Shown piece by piece: positions 1 to 7,859 of a DNA stretch of 64,000 bases. The stretch's first letter is position 1. Each line of letters begins with the position of its first letter. The stretch covers positions 87,942 through 151,941 of the forward strand of contig JAISWB010000028.1 of the NCBI GenBank assembly GCA_031271265.1. The letters run 5' to 3'. Under the pieces are notes generated by a model, which did not search any database, was not told the origin of the DNA, and saw nothing but the letters and a program-made list of their open reading frames with translations. Both the position numbers and the translations under genes were made by a program. Source of the DNA: Desulfovibrio sp. (GTDB lineage Bacteria > Desulfobacterota > Desulfovibrionia > Desulfovibrionales > Desulfovibrionaceae).

Positions 1-230
1 CCGGCCCGGAAGCCTGGGCCTGTTATGTGAGTTTTCTTGCCCACCCTTTGACGGCGCTGCTCAACCTTCTAGCCTTTTTGGCCGCGTTGCTGCACACAAA
101 AACCTGGTTTGAACTCACCCCCTCGGCCCTGCCCCTGCCCGAAGAAAAAAAGGGCAAACTGGTCAAGGGTCTCTGGGCGGCAACCGCGGCGGCTTCGCTG
201 CTCGTGTTGCTCATCATCCTGTGCGCATGA
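1..230 (+). CDS. frdC: Fumarate reductase subunit C, C-terminal part (cut by window start)
   Basis: This is one of the two hydrophobic anchor subunits of quinol:fumarate reductase, which hold the FrdAB catalytic dimer in the inner membrane and bind the quinol. The open frame is already running at position 3, so only about the last 75 residues are present. The stretch around HTKTWFEL followed by a lysine-rich turn and a final transmembrane helix matches the end of enterobacterial FrdC closely. frdD follows 23 bp downstream, which confirms the assignment. This is the four-subunit (FrdABCD) anchor type. Many epsilon- and deltaproteobacteria instead use a single cytochrome b subunit, so the type is worth noting in a Desulfovibrio-like genome. 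Confidence 0.9.
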   Translation, partial: GPEAWACYVSFLAHPLTALLNLLAFLAALLHTKTWFELTPSALPLPEEKKGKLVKGLWAATAAASLLVLLIILCA

Positions 231-253
231 ACGGAATCCGGGAGTTATAGAGT

Positions 254-610
254 ATGAATACCGAACCGAAACGATCCAATGAACCGATATTCTGGGCGCT
301 GTTCGGCGCTGGCGGCATGTGGAGCGCCGTCTTTGCCCCGGTCGCCGTGCTGGTCTTCGGCCTGCTGTTGCCCTTCAATGCCGGCCCCGGCGAGGCATTT
401 TCCTATGAACGCCTTCTGGACCTCGCCCGGAGCTTCCTCGGCAGACTGTTCATCTTCCTGATGATCGTCCTGCCGCTGTGGTGCGGCTTGCACCGCATAC
501 ACCATTGTCTGCACGACCTGAAGCTCCATTCGCCCGTCGTGCGGTGGCTCTGTCTGGGATTTGCCTATACCCTGAGCCTGGTCGCCCTGTTTCAGGTGAT
601 CTTCATCTGA
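254..610 (+). CDS. frdD: Fumarate reductase subunit D
   Basis: This 118-residue integral membrane protein is the second anchor of quinol:fumarate reductase, which uses fumarate as terminal electron acceptor. It is the usual length for FrdD (about 119). The N-terminal block with [13 protein letters not shown] and the central [15 protein letters not shown] block are near-identical to the enterobacterial family. The latter carries the histidines typical of the quinone-binding region. Three hydrophobic segments are evident at about residues 20-42, 60-80 and 95-117. The gene follows frdC with a 23-bp gap and ends the operon, because a long hairpin lies 15 bp after the stop. The preceding frdA and frdB should lie just outside the window. 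Confidence 0.95.
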   Translation: MNTEPKRSNEPIFWALFGAGGMWSAVFAPVAVLVFGLLLPFNAGPGEAFSYERLLDLARSFLGRLFIFLMIVLPLWCGLHRIHHCLHDLKLHSPVVRWLCLGFAYTLSLVALFQVIFI

Positions 611-624
611 AATTCCTTTACGGC

Positions 625-662
625 AACCCCTTCCCGGCGGGCAAGCCCGCCGGGAAGGGGTT
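625..662 (+). terminator. Perfect hairpin closing the frd operon
   Basis: A perfect 18-bp inverted repeat (AACCCCTTCCCGGCGGGC and its complement, with AA between the arms) begins 15 bp after the frdD stop. There is no strong T run behind it, so it may act as a very stable stop or 3'-end protector rather than a textbook intrinsic terminator. Confidence 0.75.
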
Positions 663-830
663 GCACAATATTTTCAATCCCCATCCGCAAACGATGTCGA
701 AAATTTCCTTGTATATGACAAGACTTTTATATCTGCTGCATGGTTGTTACATGAAACATACGCTTTTGTGTTCCGCGTAACCGCCGGACGATAGTCCGGC
801 GCGCCGCTGCGCCGTACCGCAAGGAGAACG

Positions 831-3089
831 ATGATGTCCATCCCCATTCTCAGTAAGGAACCTCTCATACCCGGACGCACCAGCAGGCTGGTGCTGCATG
901 CGCCGCAGATCGCGGCCCGCGCGTTGCCCGGCAACTTCGTCATCCTGCGCCTGGACGAGCGCGGCGAACGCATCCCCCTGACCATTGCCGACACGGACCC
1001 CGAAGCCGGAACCGTCACCATCGTCTACCTGGTCATGGGCAAGACCACGGCGGCTCTCGAACATCTTTCGGCCGGAGAGAGCCTCCTCGACCTGTGCGGT
1101 CCACTGGGCAGGCCGACGCACATCGTCAAAACCGGCACGGTCGTATGCCTGGGCGGAGGCACGGGCATAGCCGCCATGCACCACATCGCCAAGGGACACC
1201 ACAAGGCCGGCAACTATGTAATCAGCGTCATCGGTGCCCGCAGCAAGGACCTGCTCCTGTATCACAGCGAGCTTTCCGCATTCTGCCCGGAAGTCGCCGT
1301 GAGTACCGACGACGGCAGCTTCGGCCGCAAGGGCATCGTCACCGATCTTCTGCGGGAACTCCTGCAGCAGCGTGAAGACGTGCGCGAAGTCATCGCCGTA
1401 GGTCCCGTGCCCATGATGGAAGCCGTGGTCGATACCGTCAGACCTTTCGGCGTGCCGACCACCGTCAGCCTGAACTCCATCATGGTGGACGGCATCGGCA
1501 TGTGCGGCGCTTGCCGGGTAAGCGTCGGCGGAACAACGAAATTCACCTGCGTGGACGGCCCGGAATTCGACGGATTCCTGGTGGATTTCGCCGAACTGCG
1601 CCGTCGTCTGGCCGCCTTCAAGGATCAGGAAAAACTTTCCTACGACAAGTACTGTACCTGTCTCGGCGATACGCCTCCGAAAAAAGAGAAACGGCAGAGC
1701 ATACGCGTTGCCATGCCCTGCCGGCCGGCCGCCGAACGCGTCAAAGATTTCGGTGAAGTGGCCCAGGGCTATTCCCCCGGTCTGGCCGCGCAGGAAGCCG
1801 GGCGTTGCCTGCAATGCAAAAAACCCGCCTGCGTTGCCGGCTGTCCCGTGGAAGTCCCTATACCGCAGTTCATCAAGGCCGTTGCCGACGGCAGACCCTC
1901 CGAAGCCTACGACCTGATCAAGCGCGCCAACAGCCTGCCGGCCGTCTGCGGCCGCGTGTGTCCGCAGGAAAGCCAGTGTGAGGGCCGCTGTATCCTGAAC
2001 GCCAAGGGCAACCCCATCGCCGTGGGACGCCTGGAACGCTATGTGGCCGACGCCTGGCTCGCCTCCTCGACCTGCCGCGACCTGCTGCGCGGCGAACAGC
2101 GCGCTTTTGCCGCGGACGCGCCCAAGGTCGCCTGCATCGGCTCCGGCCCGGCTTCGCTCACGGCGGCGGGGTACCTGGCGGGCAGGGGGGTTGACGTGAC
2201 CGTCTTTGAAGCCCTGCATGAACCGGGCGGCGTCCTTGTCTACGGTATTCCCGAATTCCGTCTGCCGAAAAAAGACGTCGTTGCCGTGGAACTGGATGTT
2301 CTCAAACGCGCGGGGGTGCGTTTCCTCACCAACCAGGTCGGCGGCAAAAGTTTTACGGTCACCGAGCTTTTGGAGCAGGGGTTCCGGGCCGTTTTCATCG
2401 GCGTAGGCGCGGGACTGCCGTCTTTCCTGAACGTGCCGGGGGAAAACCTCATCGGCGTTTTTTCGGCCAATGAGTATCTGACACGCGCCAACCTCGGCCG
2501 GGCCTACGATTTTCCGAACTACGACACCCCTCCCTTCAACGGCAGGCTGGTAACCGTGTTCGGCGGCGGCAACGTGGCCATGGACGCGGCGCGCACGGCT
2601 TTGCGCATGGGCGCGGACAAGGTGAATATCGTCTACCGGCGGACCATGGCGGAACTGCCCGCCCGTCACGAGGAAGTCGAGCACGCCGTTGAAGAAGGCG
2701 TCGCCTTTACCATGCTCAGCGGCCCCCTGCGCTTTATCGGCGATGCCGACGGCAGGCTGGAAGCCGTCGAACTGCAACGCATGCAGCTCGGCGACCCGGA
2801 CGCCTCCGGCCGGCGCAGTCCCGTGCCCATCCCCGGAGACGTCTGCACCCTGCGCACCGATCTGGCGATTATCGCCGTCGGCACCGGCGCCAACCCCGTA
2901 CTTACGGAATCCGTGCCGGGCTTGAAGCTCAACAAGCGCGGGTACATCGAAACCGATGCGAACGGCGAAACGTCCATTCCCGATGTCTTCGCCGGCGGCG
3001 ACATCGTGTCCGGAGCGGCTACGGTCATTCTGGCCATGGGGGCCGGTCTCGCGGCGGCCAAAGTCATCGCCGGCCGCCTCGGCGTGTGA
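831..3089 (+). CDS. nfnAB: Fused NfnA-NfnB: electron-bifurcating NADH-dependent ferredoxin:NADP+ oxidoreductase
   Basis: One 752-residue chain joins the two subunits of the NfnAB transhydrogenase, which couples NADPH oxidation to NAD+ and ferredoxin reduction (or the reverse). Residues 1 to about 280 are the small, PyrK/DHODB-like subunit, with an FAD region, an NAD loop ([10 protein letters not shown]) and [2Fe-2S] ligands at Cys225, Cys228 and Cys240. After about residue 290 comes the GltD/GltA-like large subunit. It has cysteine clusters for two [4Fe-4S] centres ([16 protein letters not shown] and [11 protein letters not shown]), an FAD fold ([11 protein letters not shown]) and an NADP fold ([12 protein letters not shown]). 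Two adjacent ATGs follow AAGGAG; the second (834) has the better spacing. hslV follows 16 bp later. The family is cytosolic, usually with separate genes; fused forms also carry database names such as DHODB NAD-binding subunit/glutamate synthase. Confidence 0.88.
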   Translation: MMSIPILSKEPLIPGRTSRLVLHAPQIAARALPGNFVILRLDERGERIPLTIADTDPEAGTVTIVYLVMGKTTAALEHLSAGESLLDLCGPLGRPTHIVKTGTVVCLGGGTGIAAMHHIAKGHHKAGNYVISVIGARSKDLLLYHSELSAFCPEVAVSTDDGSFGRKGIVTDLLRELLQQREDVREVIAVGPVPMMEAVVDTVRPFGVPTTVSLNSIMVDGIGMCGACRVSVGGTTKFTCVDGPEFDGFLVDFAELRRRLAAFKDQEKLSYDKYCTCLGDTPPKKEKRQSIRVAMPCRPAAERVKDFGEVAQGYSPGLAAQEAGRCLQCKKPACVAGCPVEVPIPQFIKAVADGRPSEAYDLIKRANSLPAVCGRVCPQESQCEGRCILNAKGNPIAVGRLERYVADAWLASSTCRDLLRGEQRAFAADAPKVACIGSGPASLTAAGYLAGRGVDVTVFEALHEPGGVLVYGIPEFRLPKKDVVAVELDVLKRAGVRFLTNQVGGKSFTVTELLEQGFRAVFIGVGAGLPSFLNVPGENLIGVFSANEYLTRANLGRAYDFPNYDTPPFNGRLVTVFGGGNVAMDAARTALRMGADKVNIVYRRTMAELPARHEEVEHAVEEGVAFTMLSGPLRFIGDADGRLEAVELQRMQLGDPDASGRRSPVPIPGDVCTLRTDLAIIAVGTGANPVLTESVPGLKLNKRGYIETDANGETSIPDVFAGGDIVSGAATVILAMGAGLAAAKVIAGRLGV

Positions 3090-3105
3090 GATTCGGAGGA
3101 TTGTC

Positions 3106-3675
3106 GTGGAACTACGAGGAACAACCGTACTGGCGTTGCGGCACAACGGGGAAGTCGCCGTGGCCGGTGACGGGCAGGTGACCATGGGACAGGCGGTGAT
3201 CATGAAACACCGCGCCAAAAAAGTGCGCCGCCTCTACAAGGGCAGCGTGCTGGCCGGGTTCGCCGGTTCCACGGCCGATGCCTTTACCCTCTTTGAACGC
3301 TTTGAAGTCAAACTCGAAGAATACAACGGCAGCCTGCTGCGCGCGGCCGTCGAACTGGCCAAGGACTGGCGCAAGGACAAATACCTGCGCCGCCTTGAAG
3401 CCATGCTGCTCACGGCCGATGTCGACAATATCCTGGTACTCTCCGGCACAGGCGACGTCATTGAACCCGACCACGGCGTTGCCGCCATAGGCAGCGGGGG
3501 CCCCTACGCTCTGGCGGCCGCCCGTGCCCTGGCGTGCAGGGCGGAAACCCTGAGCGCGCGGGAAATCGCCGAAACGGCCATGAAAATTGCCGCCGAAATC
3601 TGCGTGTACACCAACGAGGCGTTGACCGTGGAACTTCTGCCCGACAGGACGGAAGCCAAGGACGGCGGCGCGTAA
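3106..3675 (+). CDS. hslV: ATP-dependent protease HslUV, proteolytic subunit
   Basis: This is the threonine peptidase of the HslUV (ClpQY) chaperone-protease, a cytosolic double hexameric ring that degrades unfolded and regulatory proteins with the ATPase HslU. The 189-residue chain keeps the hallmark blocks [33 protein letters not shown] and [16 protein letters not shown]. The GTG start at 3106 is chosen because CGGAGGA sits 5 bp before it and because family homology starts there; longer in-frame readings run into nfnAB. The catalytic Thr would be Thr6, exposed after removing a five-residue MELRG leader, whereas most HslV proteins lose only Met. hslU is not next to it, so it must lie elsewhere. 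ispE begins 2 bp after the stop. Confidence 0.93.
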   Translation: MELRGTTVLALRHNGEVAVAGDGQVTMGQAVIMKHRAKKVRRLYKGSVLAGFAGSTADAFTLFERFEVKLEEYNGSLLRAAVELAKDWRKDKYLRRLEAMLLTADVDNILVLSGTGDVIEPDHGVAAIGSGGPYALAAARALACRAETLSAREIAETAMKIAAEICVYTNEALTVELLPDRTEAKDGGA

Positions 3676-3677
3676 CC

Positions 3678-4769
3678 ATGCCTCCGGCTGTCTGCCTCCT
3701 GCGCAGCGGCTGCAAGGTCAACCTTCGGCTTCGGATAGGCGGCTTGCAGGCTTGCGGCCTGCACGAACTCAGCAGTTTTATGCTCCCTGTCGCCGAACCT
3801 CATGACGAAATTTCGGTACATACGGCGCGCGGGCGACCCGCAGGCTCCGTCACGACACGTTTTCTTTCGGCCTATGGGCAGCCGCTTCCGGACATAGACA
3901 CCGAAAACAATACCCTGACCCGCGCCTGCGCCTGCTTTGCCGAACGCACGGGCTTCGCTCCCGCCTTGGACATCACGGTGCGCAAGGGGGTACCGCACGG
4001 TGCCGGTCTCGGCGGAGGCAGCGCCGATGCCGCCGCCCTGCTCCTCTTTCTTCGCCGGGAAGCCGGGTGCGCCGGATGCGCCGATGCGCTCCGCGAGGAA
4101 GAAGCCCTTGTCCGCGTTGCCGCGCAAACAGGCTCGGACGTCCCCTTCTTTCTGCGCAACGTTCCTGCGCGCGTTTCCGGGGTCGGGGATATCGTCGAAG
4201 CCGCCCCCAACCCCTTTCCTTCCTTTGTCCTGCTTTTGCTCTGCTCCGACCTGCGCATCTCCACCGCCTGGGCCTTCAGTGAACTCGACCGACTGAGAGG
4301 CATCCGGACTGTGCCGGAAGCCGACCATGAACGACTGCCGAGGGAAACGCCTTCGGGTTGTGCGCGCGGCAACGCCGCTCCGCAACACAGCGCCGACCTG
4401 CGAAACAGCGCCTCCGCCTCCGGTCCGTCCGCGCACCGCGTTCACCCCGAATCCGCGGACGGCAAGGCTTTTGCGGCTTGCGACGACCCGGACTCTCTGT
4501 ACATCAACGATTTTGAGGACATCGTCTTCGCACGTTACCCGAAACTAGGCGAGTACCGGGCCGCCCTGGACTCCTTCGGCGCGGTTCAGGCGCGCCTGAG
4601 CGGCACGGGAGCAACAATCTTCGGTCTTTTCCGCACAAAAAAAAGCGCGGCAACGGCTGCGCGGGCACTTGCCGGCAGCGGTTGCAGCGTGTATATGCAG
4701 CAACTGCCCGGCTCGGGACAGGCTCCCCAGCGGGGCCAGACAAGCCGCAGGGGTGTAGCCAAGCGGTAA
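3678..4769 (+). CDS. ispE: 4-diphosphocytidyl-2-C-methyl-D-erythritol kinase
   Basis: This GHMP-family kinase phosphorylates CDP-methylerythritol in the non-mevalonate (MEP) route to isoprenoids. The glycine-rich ATP loop is clear (PHGAGLGGGSADAAA), as are the N-terminal lysine block (CKVNLRLRIGG) and the SDVPFF segment. At 363 residues it is 60-70 longer than usual. The excess is a low-complexity Ser/Ala/Arg-rich insertion at about residues 207-268, before the C-terminal domain resumes at YINDFEDIVF. The start lies 2 bp after hslV, so translation is probably coupled. The final codons run into the downstream tRNA-Gln gene, and the stop TAA lies inside the tRNA D-loop region. Confidence 0.88.
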   Translation: MPPAVCLLRSGCKVNLRLRIGGLQACGLHELSSFMLPVAEPHDEISVHTARGRPAGSVTTRFLSAYGQPLPDIDTENNTLTRACACFAERTGFAPALDITVRKGVPHGAGLGGGSADAAALLLFLRREAGCAGCADALREEEALVRVAAQTGSDVPFFLRNVPARVSGVGDIVEAAPNPFPSFVLLLLCSDLRISTAWAFSELDRLRGIRTVPEADHERLPRETPSGCARGNAAPQHSADLRNSASASGPSAHRVHPESADGKAFAACDDPDSLYINDFEDIVFARYPKLGEYRAALDSFGAVQARLSGTGATIFGLFRTKKSAATAARALAGSGCSVYMQQLPGSGQAPQRGQTSRRGVAKR

Positions 4770-4823
4770 GGCAACGGGTTTTGGTCCCGTCATTCGAGGG
4801 TTCGAATCCTTCCACCCCTGCCA
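4749..4823 (+). tRNA. tRNA-Gln (anticodon TTG)
   Basis: This is a complete 75-nt cloverleaf. The acceptor arms AGGGGTG and CACCCCT pair, followed by discriminator G and an encoded CCA. The D arm is GCC-AAGCGGTAA-GGC. The anticodon stem ACGGG/CCCGT encloses TTTTGGT, giving anticodon TTG, and the T arm contains GGTTCGAATCC. The first 21 bases overlap the 3' end of ispE on the same strand, so an ispE transcript and the tRNA precursor would be cut from one another by RNase P. Confidence 0.97.
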
Positions 4824-4898
4824 GGGCCTCCCCAGCCCGATGTACGTTTCCGGGCAGAACGGGACGGCTTCACCACCGTGACGCCGGGCAGCCGGCGA

Positions 4899-5000
4899 AT
4901 CGGCCGTATACCGATTTTGACGAACCCGCCGGTATACCGCCCAAGCGCAGAACCGACCCATATACCGTTGAAGCATCGAACCGATCTGTATACCGTCAAC
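4899..5000 (+). repeat. Four degenerate 26-28-bp tandem units upstream of lysA
   Basis: The core TATACCG recurs at 4907, 4933, 4961 and 4989, giving spacings of 26, 28 and 28 bp. Three of the four units are preceded by a GAACC-like segment. The array fills most of the space between tRNA-Gln and lysA. Its regular spacing (about 2.5 helical turns) would suit a protein-binding array, but simple duplication slippage explains it as well. Confidence 0.6.
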
Positions 5001-5030
5001 CGCCGAGCCTACCCGCATAACGAAACCGCC

Positions 5031-6350
5031 ATGACGCTCTCCCACAATCACGCCGACGCTGCAGACGATTTTTTCGGCCGGAGTACGCCGGAAGAACTGA
5101 TCGAAAATTTCGGCAGCCCTCTTTACGTCTACAATGAAAACATACTCCGGGCGCGATGCCGGGCGCTGAAAGCACTGTCCGCCGACCCCGGCTTCAAGGT
5201 CTGTTATTCCACCAAGGCCAACGGCAACCCGCACCTCTTGCGCATCATCCGCGAAGAAGGGTCGGCCGCCGACGCCATGAGTCCGGGCGAGCTTGCCGTC
5301 CTGCGCCGCGCAGGCTTTCCGCGCAAGGACACCTGCTACGTCTGCAACAACGTCTCCCGCGAGGAACTGGCTCTGGCCTGCCGGGAAGCCGATCACGTCA
5401 GCGTGGACTCCGTCTCGCAGATGGAGAGTTTCGGACAGGTGAACCCCGACGGAGAAATCATGATCCGGGTCAACCCAGGCATCGGCGCAGGGCACCACGA
5501 CAAGGTGGTTACGGCAGGGAAAAACACAAAATTCGGCATTGTTCCCGACGACTTCGACGCTGTGCGCGACATTCTGCGCAAATACCGGCTCACGCTGATC
5601 GGGCTCAACCAGCATGTCGGCTCTTTGTTCATGGATCCCAAGCCCTACCTTGACGCGGCCGCGTGGCTTCTGAGGACTGCGGAACGCTTTCCGGACATCA
5701 GGCTGATAGACTTCGGGGGGGGCTTCGGCATCCCCTATCGCAGGCGCGAAGGGGAAAAAGCTCTGGATATGCGCGCGTTCGGTGAGAAGTTCGATGCGTT
5801 GCTCGGCGCGTTTCGCGCCCGCACGGGGTATGCGGGCGAGTTCCTGATTGAGCCGGGGCGTTACGTGACGGCGGAGTGTTCCGTGCTCCTCGGGCGCGTG
5901 CATGCGGTCAAGAACAACGGCCCCGTGCGCTATGTCGGCACGGACATCGGCTTCAACGTGCTTGCCCGCCCTGTGATGTACGACGCTTTCCATGACGTTG
6001 TCGTGTACGGCAGGCAGAGCGGCAACGCGGCCGCACCCGGCGCGGAGCGGCCCGGAGGGGAATTCGGCACCCCGGCGGCATACGCGCGGGAGCGCCCGCT
6101 CATGACGCAGACCATAGTCGGCAACATCTGCGAAACCGGGGACGTTCTGGCCGGAGAGCGCGAATTGCCCGAGGCCGTCGTCGGCGACATTATCGGCGTC
6201 CTTGATGCCGGCGCTTACGGGCACGCCATGAGTTCCAACTACAACCAACGCCTGCGCCCGGCCGAAGTGCTCATTACCGCCGACGGGCGCAACAGGCTTA
6301 TCCGCCGCCGCGACACCGTGGAAGACCTGCTTACGGTCTACCCGGAGTAA
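5031..6350 (+). CDS. lysA: Diaminopimelate decarboxylase
   Basis: This PLP enzyme (fold type III) converts meso-diaminopimelate to lysine, the last step of lysine biosynthesis. Visible landmarks are the PLP lysine K62 in YSTKANGN, the QHVGSLF strand corresponding to the family's HIGSQ, the glycine-rich DFGGGFGIPY phosphate loop, EPGRYVTAE and the second-subunit cysteine motif NICETGDVL. The end is DAGAYGHAMSSNYN, typical of LysA. The ATG at 5031 is chosen because similarity starts just after it. The frame stays open upstream to 4878 through the repeat array, and no convincing ribosome-binding site precedes either start. The protein would be 439 residues, slightly long because of an Ala/Gly/Pro-rich insert near residues 325-350. 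dapL of the same pathway lies at 28121. Confidence 0.9.
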   Translation: MTLSHNHADAADDFFGRSTPEELIENFGSPLYVYNENILRARCRALKALSADPGFKVCYSTKANGNPHLLRIIREEGSAADAMSPGELAVLRRAGFPRKDTCYVCNNVSREELALACREADHVSVDSVSQMESFGQVNPDGEIMIRVNPGIGAGHHDKVVTAGKNTKFGIVPDDFDAVRDILRKYRLTLIGLNQHVGSLFMDPKPYLDAAAWLLRTAERFPDIRLIDFGGGFGIPYRRREGEKALDMRAFGEKFDALLGAFRARTGYAGEFLIEPGRYVTAECSVLLGRVHAVKNNGPVRYVGTDIGFNVLARPVMYDAFHDVVVYGRQSGNAAAPGAERPGGEFGTPAAYARERPLMTQTIVGNICETGDVLAGERELPEAVVGDIIGVLDAGAYGHAMSSNYNQRLRPAEVLITADGRNRLIRRRDTVEDLLTVYPE

Positions 6351-6440
6351 ACTGTGCTTTTCACATGGGAACAGACGATCCCGAACCCGTGGCTTGCCCA
6401 AAATATCCTTGCTTGGAAAATACCCTTTGTCGATACAGGC

Positions 6441-6570
6441 TCCGCACCCGGCTTTTCTGCTGTGCAACTACAGCGGTGCGTTTGACGTAAGTCGCACGCT
6501 TCGACTTTCCACCTGACGGTGATGCGCCCGAATGGAAGTTCCACACCCCGATTTTCTGCTGTGCAACTAT
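6441..6570 (+). repeat. Direct duplication of the queA 5' end
   Basis: Positions 6441-6471 and 6540-6570 match at about 27 of 31 bases, including the 18-mer TTTTCTGCTGTGCAACTA. The second copy encodes residues 4-13 of QueA. The first lies upstream and, read in the equivalent frame, still spells a near-copy (PHPAFLLCNY against PHPDFLLCNY). The period is 99 bp. Confidence 0.85.
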
Positions 6571-7743
6571 CGTTTTGATCTCCCTGCGGAGCGTATAGCG
6601 CAGGCACCGGCGGCCCGGCGTTCCGATGCGCGTCTCATGGTGCTGGATCGCCGGCGCGGCGCGCTCCTCGAAGGCCGTTTTTCCGATCTTGCAGAGCATC
6701 TGCCGGAAAACTGCCTGCTGGTCGCCAATAATTCCAGGGTTGTTCCTGCGCGTCTTTTCGGGCGCAGACCCGGAGGCGGCGCTTTGGAAATGCTGTTGCT
6801 CACGCCGCCGCCGCTGCTTGTCGCCTGCGCAGCCGCGTCTCTCTCCGGCGTATATTCGGCAGAGGCTGAAGCCCTCATGCGCCCCGCCGCGAAACTGCGT
6901 CCCGGCGATGTCTGCGCCTTTGCCGCGGAACTGGAAGCCGAGTTGCTGGAACGCGGACCGGCGGGCCGTTGCCGGGTCAGGCTGCGCTGGCGCGGCGTCT
7001 TGTCGGAACTTTTGGAGCGCCTGGGCTGCCTGCCGCTGCCTCCGTATATCCGCCGCCCCCGTTCCGACGCTGCGCTGCGGCGTATGGACGAGGAACGCTA
7101 CCAGACTGTTTACGCAAGACGGGACAAGGCCGGGTCCGTTGCCGCCCCCACGGCGGGGCTGCATTTTACGGTCGAAATGCGCGAGAAGTTGCGGGCTTCG
7201 GGCCGGGAATGGGCGGAACTTACCCTGTATGTCGGTTACGGCACCTTCAGTCCCGTCCGCTGCCGAGATATACGGGAGCATGTGATGCACCCGGAGCATG
7301 CGGAAGTGTCCGCCGGGACGGCGACCGCCCTGCAGACGGCCGTAGCGGCCGGCAGACCTATCATAGCCGTCGGCACGACTTCGGCCCGCGTGCTGGAAGC
7401 TGTATTCGCGGCGCAAAATCCCGCGACAGCCGGGCTTACGGCCGACAACGCGCCCGTTCGCCGGAATCAGGCCGCATACCGCGGGGAACGTGACGATCGG
7501 CTGCGCGCGAAACGGCAGGCAGTCTTCAGGCCCTTTGCCGGGGACGTGAATATTTTTCTCCATCCAGGCAAACATCTTCATGTCGTGGACGGACTGATCA
7601 CCAATTTTCACTTGCCCGAATCGACGCTTCTGCTCCTGGTGTCGGCCCTGGCCGGGCGCGAGCGCATCCTTGCGGCATACCGGGAGGCCCTGGCCCGCGG
7701 CTTCAGCTTTTTTTCCTACGGCGATGCCATGCTGATTCTTTGA
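6532..7743 (+). CDS. queA: S-adenosylmethionine:tRNA ribosyltransferase-isomerase
   Basis: QueA transfers and isomerises the ribosyl moiety of AdoMet onto 7-aminomethyl-7-deazaguanine in tRNA, giving epoxyqueuosine at the wobble position. Recognisable blocks are the N-terminal YRFDLPAERIAQAPA, the NNSRVVPARLFG segment, VAAPTAGLHF and the C-terminal LITNFHLPESTLLLLVSAL. The protein is 403 residues, about 50 above the family norm. The excess is a polar insertion at about residues 295-330, between the TSARVLEA segment and the GDVNIFLHPG segment. No clear Shine-Dalgarno precedes the ATG at 6532. A degenerate copy of the first coding residues lies about 100 bp upstream. Confidence 0.93.
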   Translation: MEVPHPDFLLCNYRFDLPAERIAQAPAARRSDARLMVLDRRRGALLEGRFSDLAEHLPENCLLVANNSRVVPARLFGRRPGGGALEMLLLTPPPLLVACAAASLSGVYSAEAEALMRPAAKLRPGDVCAFAAELEAELLERGPAGRCRVRLRWRGVLSELLERLGCLPLPPYIRRPRSDAALRRMDEERYQTVYARRDKAGSVAAPTAGLHFTVEMREKLRASGREWAELTLYVGYGTFSPVRCRDIREHVMHPEHAEVSAGTATALQTAVAAGRPIIAVGTTSARVLEAVFAAQNPATAGLTADNAPVRRNQAAYRGERDDRLRAKRQAVFRPFAGDVNIFLHPGKHLHVVDGLITNFHLPESTLLLLVSALAGRERILAAYREALARGFSFFSYGDAMLIL

Positions 7744-7859
7744 CATACTCCCGCGACTCCATTCGCTGGAATATGTCAATCAGTATTGCACCTGACCGGG
7801 GTAGATTGCGGGCAGGGGGCGAGGTTGACCGGCGGATAAAGCGGGAGTAACAGGGCGGC

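Noticed and set aside
747..3218. An 823-codon open frame on the minus strand opposite nfnAB
   Set aside because: It is the antisense shadow of a highly biased GC-rich gene. Its translation is low-complexity His/Gly/Arg-rich with no motifs, while the plus strand encodes a clear NfnAB.
4749..4823. Integration site for a mobile element at tRNA-Gln
   Set aside because: No partial tRNA duplicate or integrase gene was found within the neighbouring sequence.
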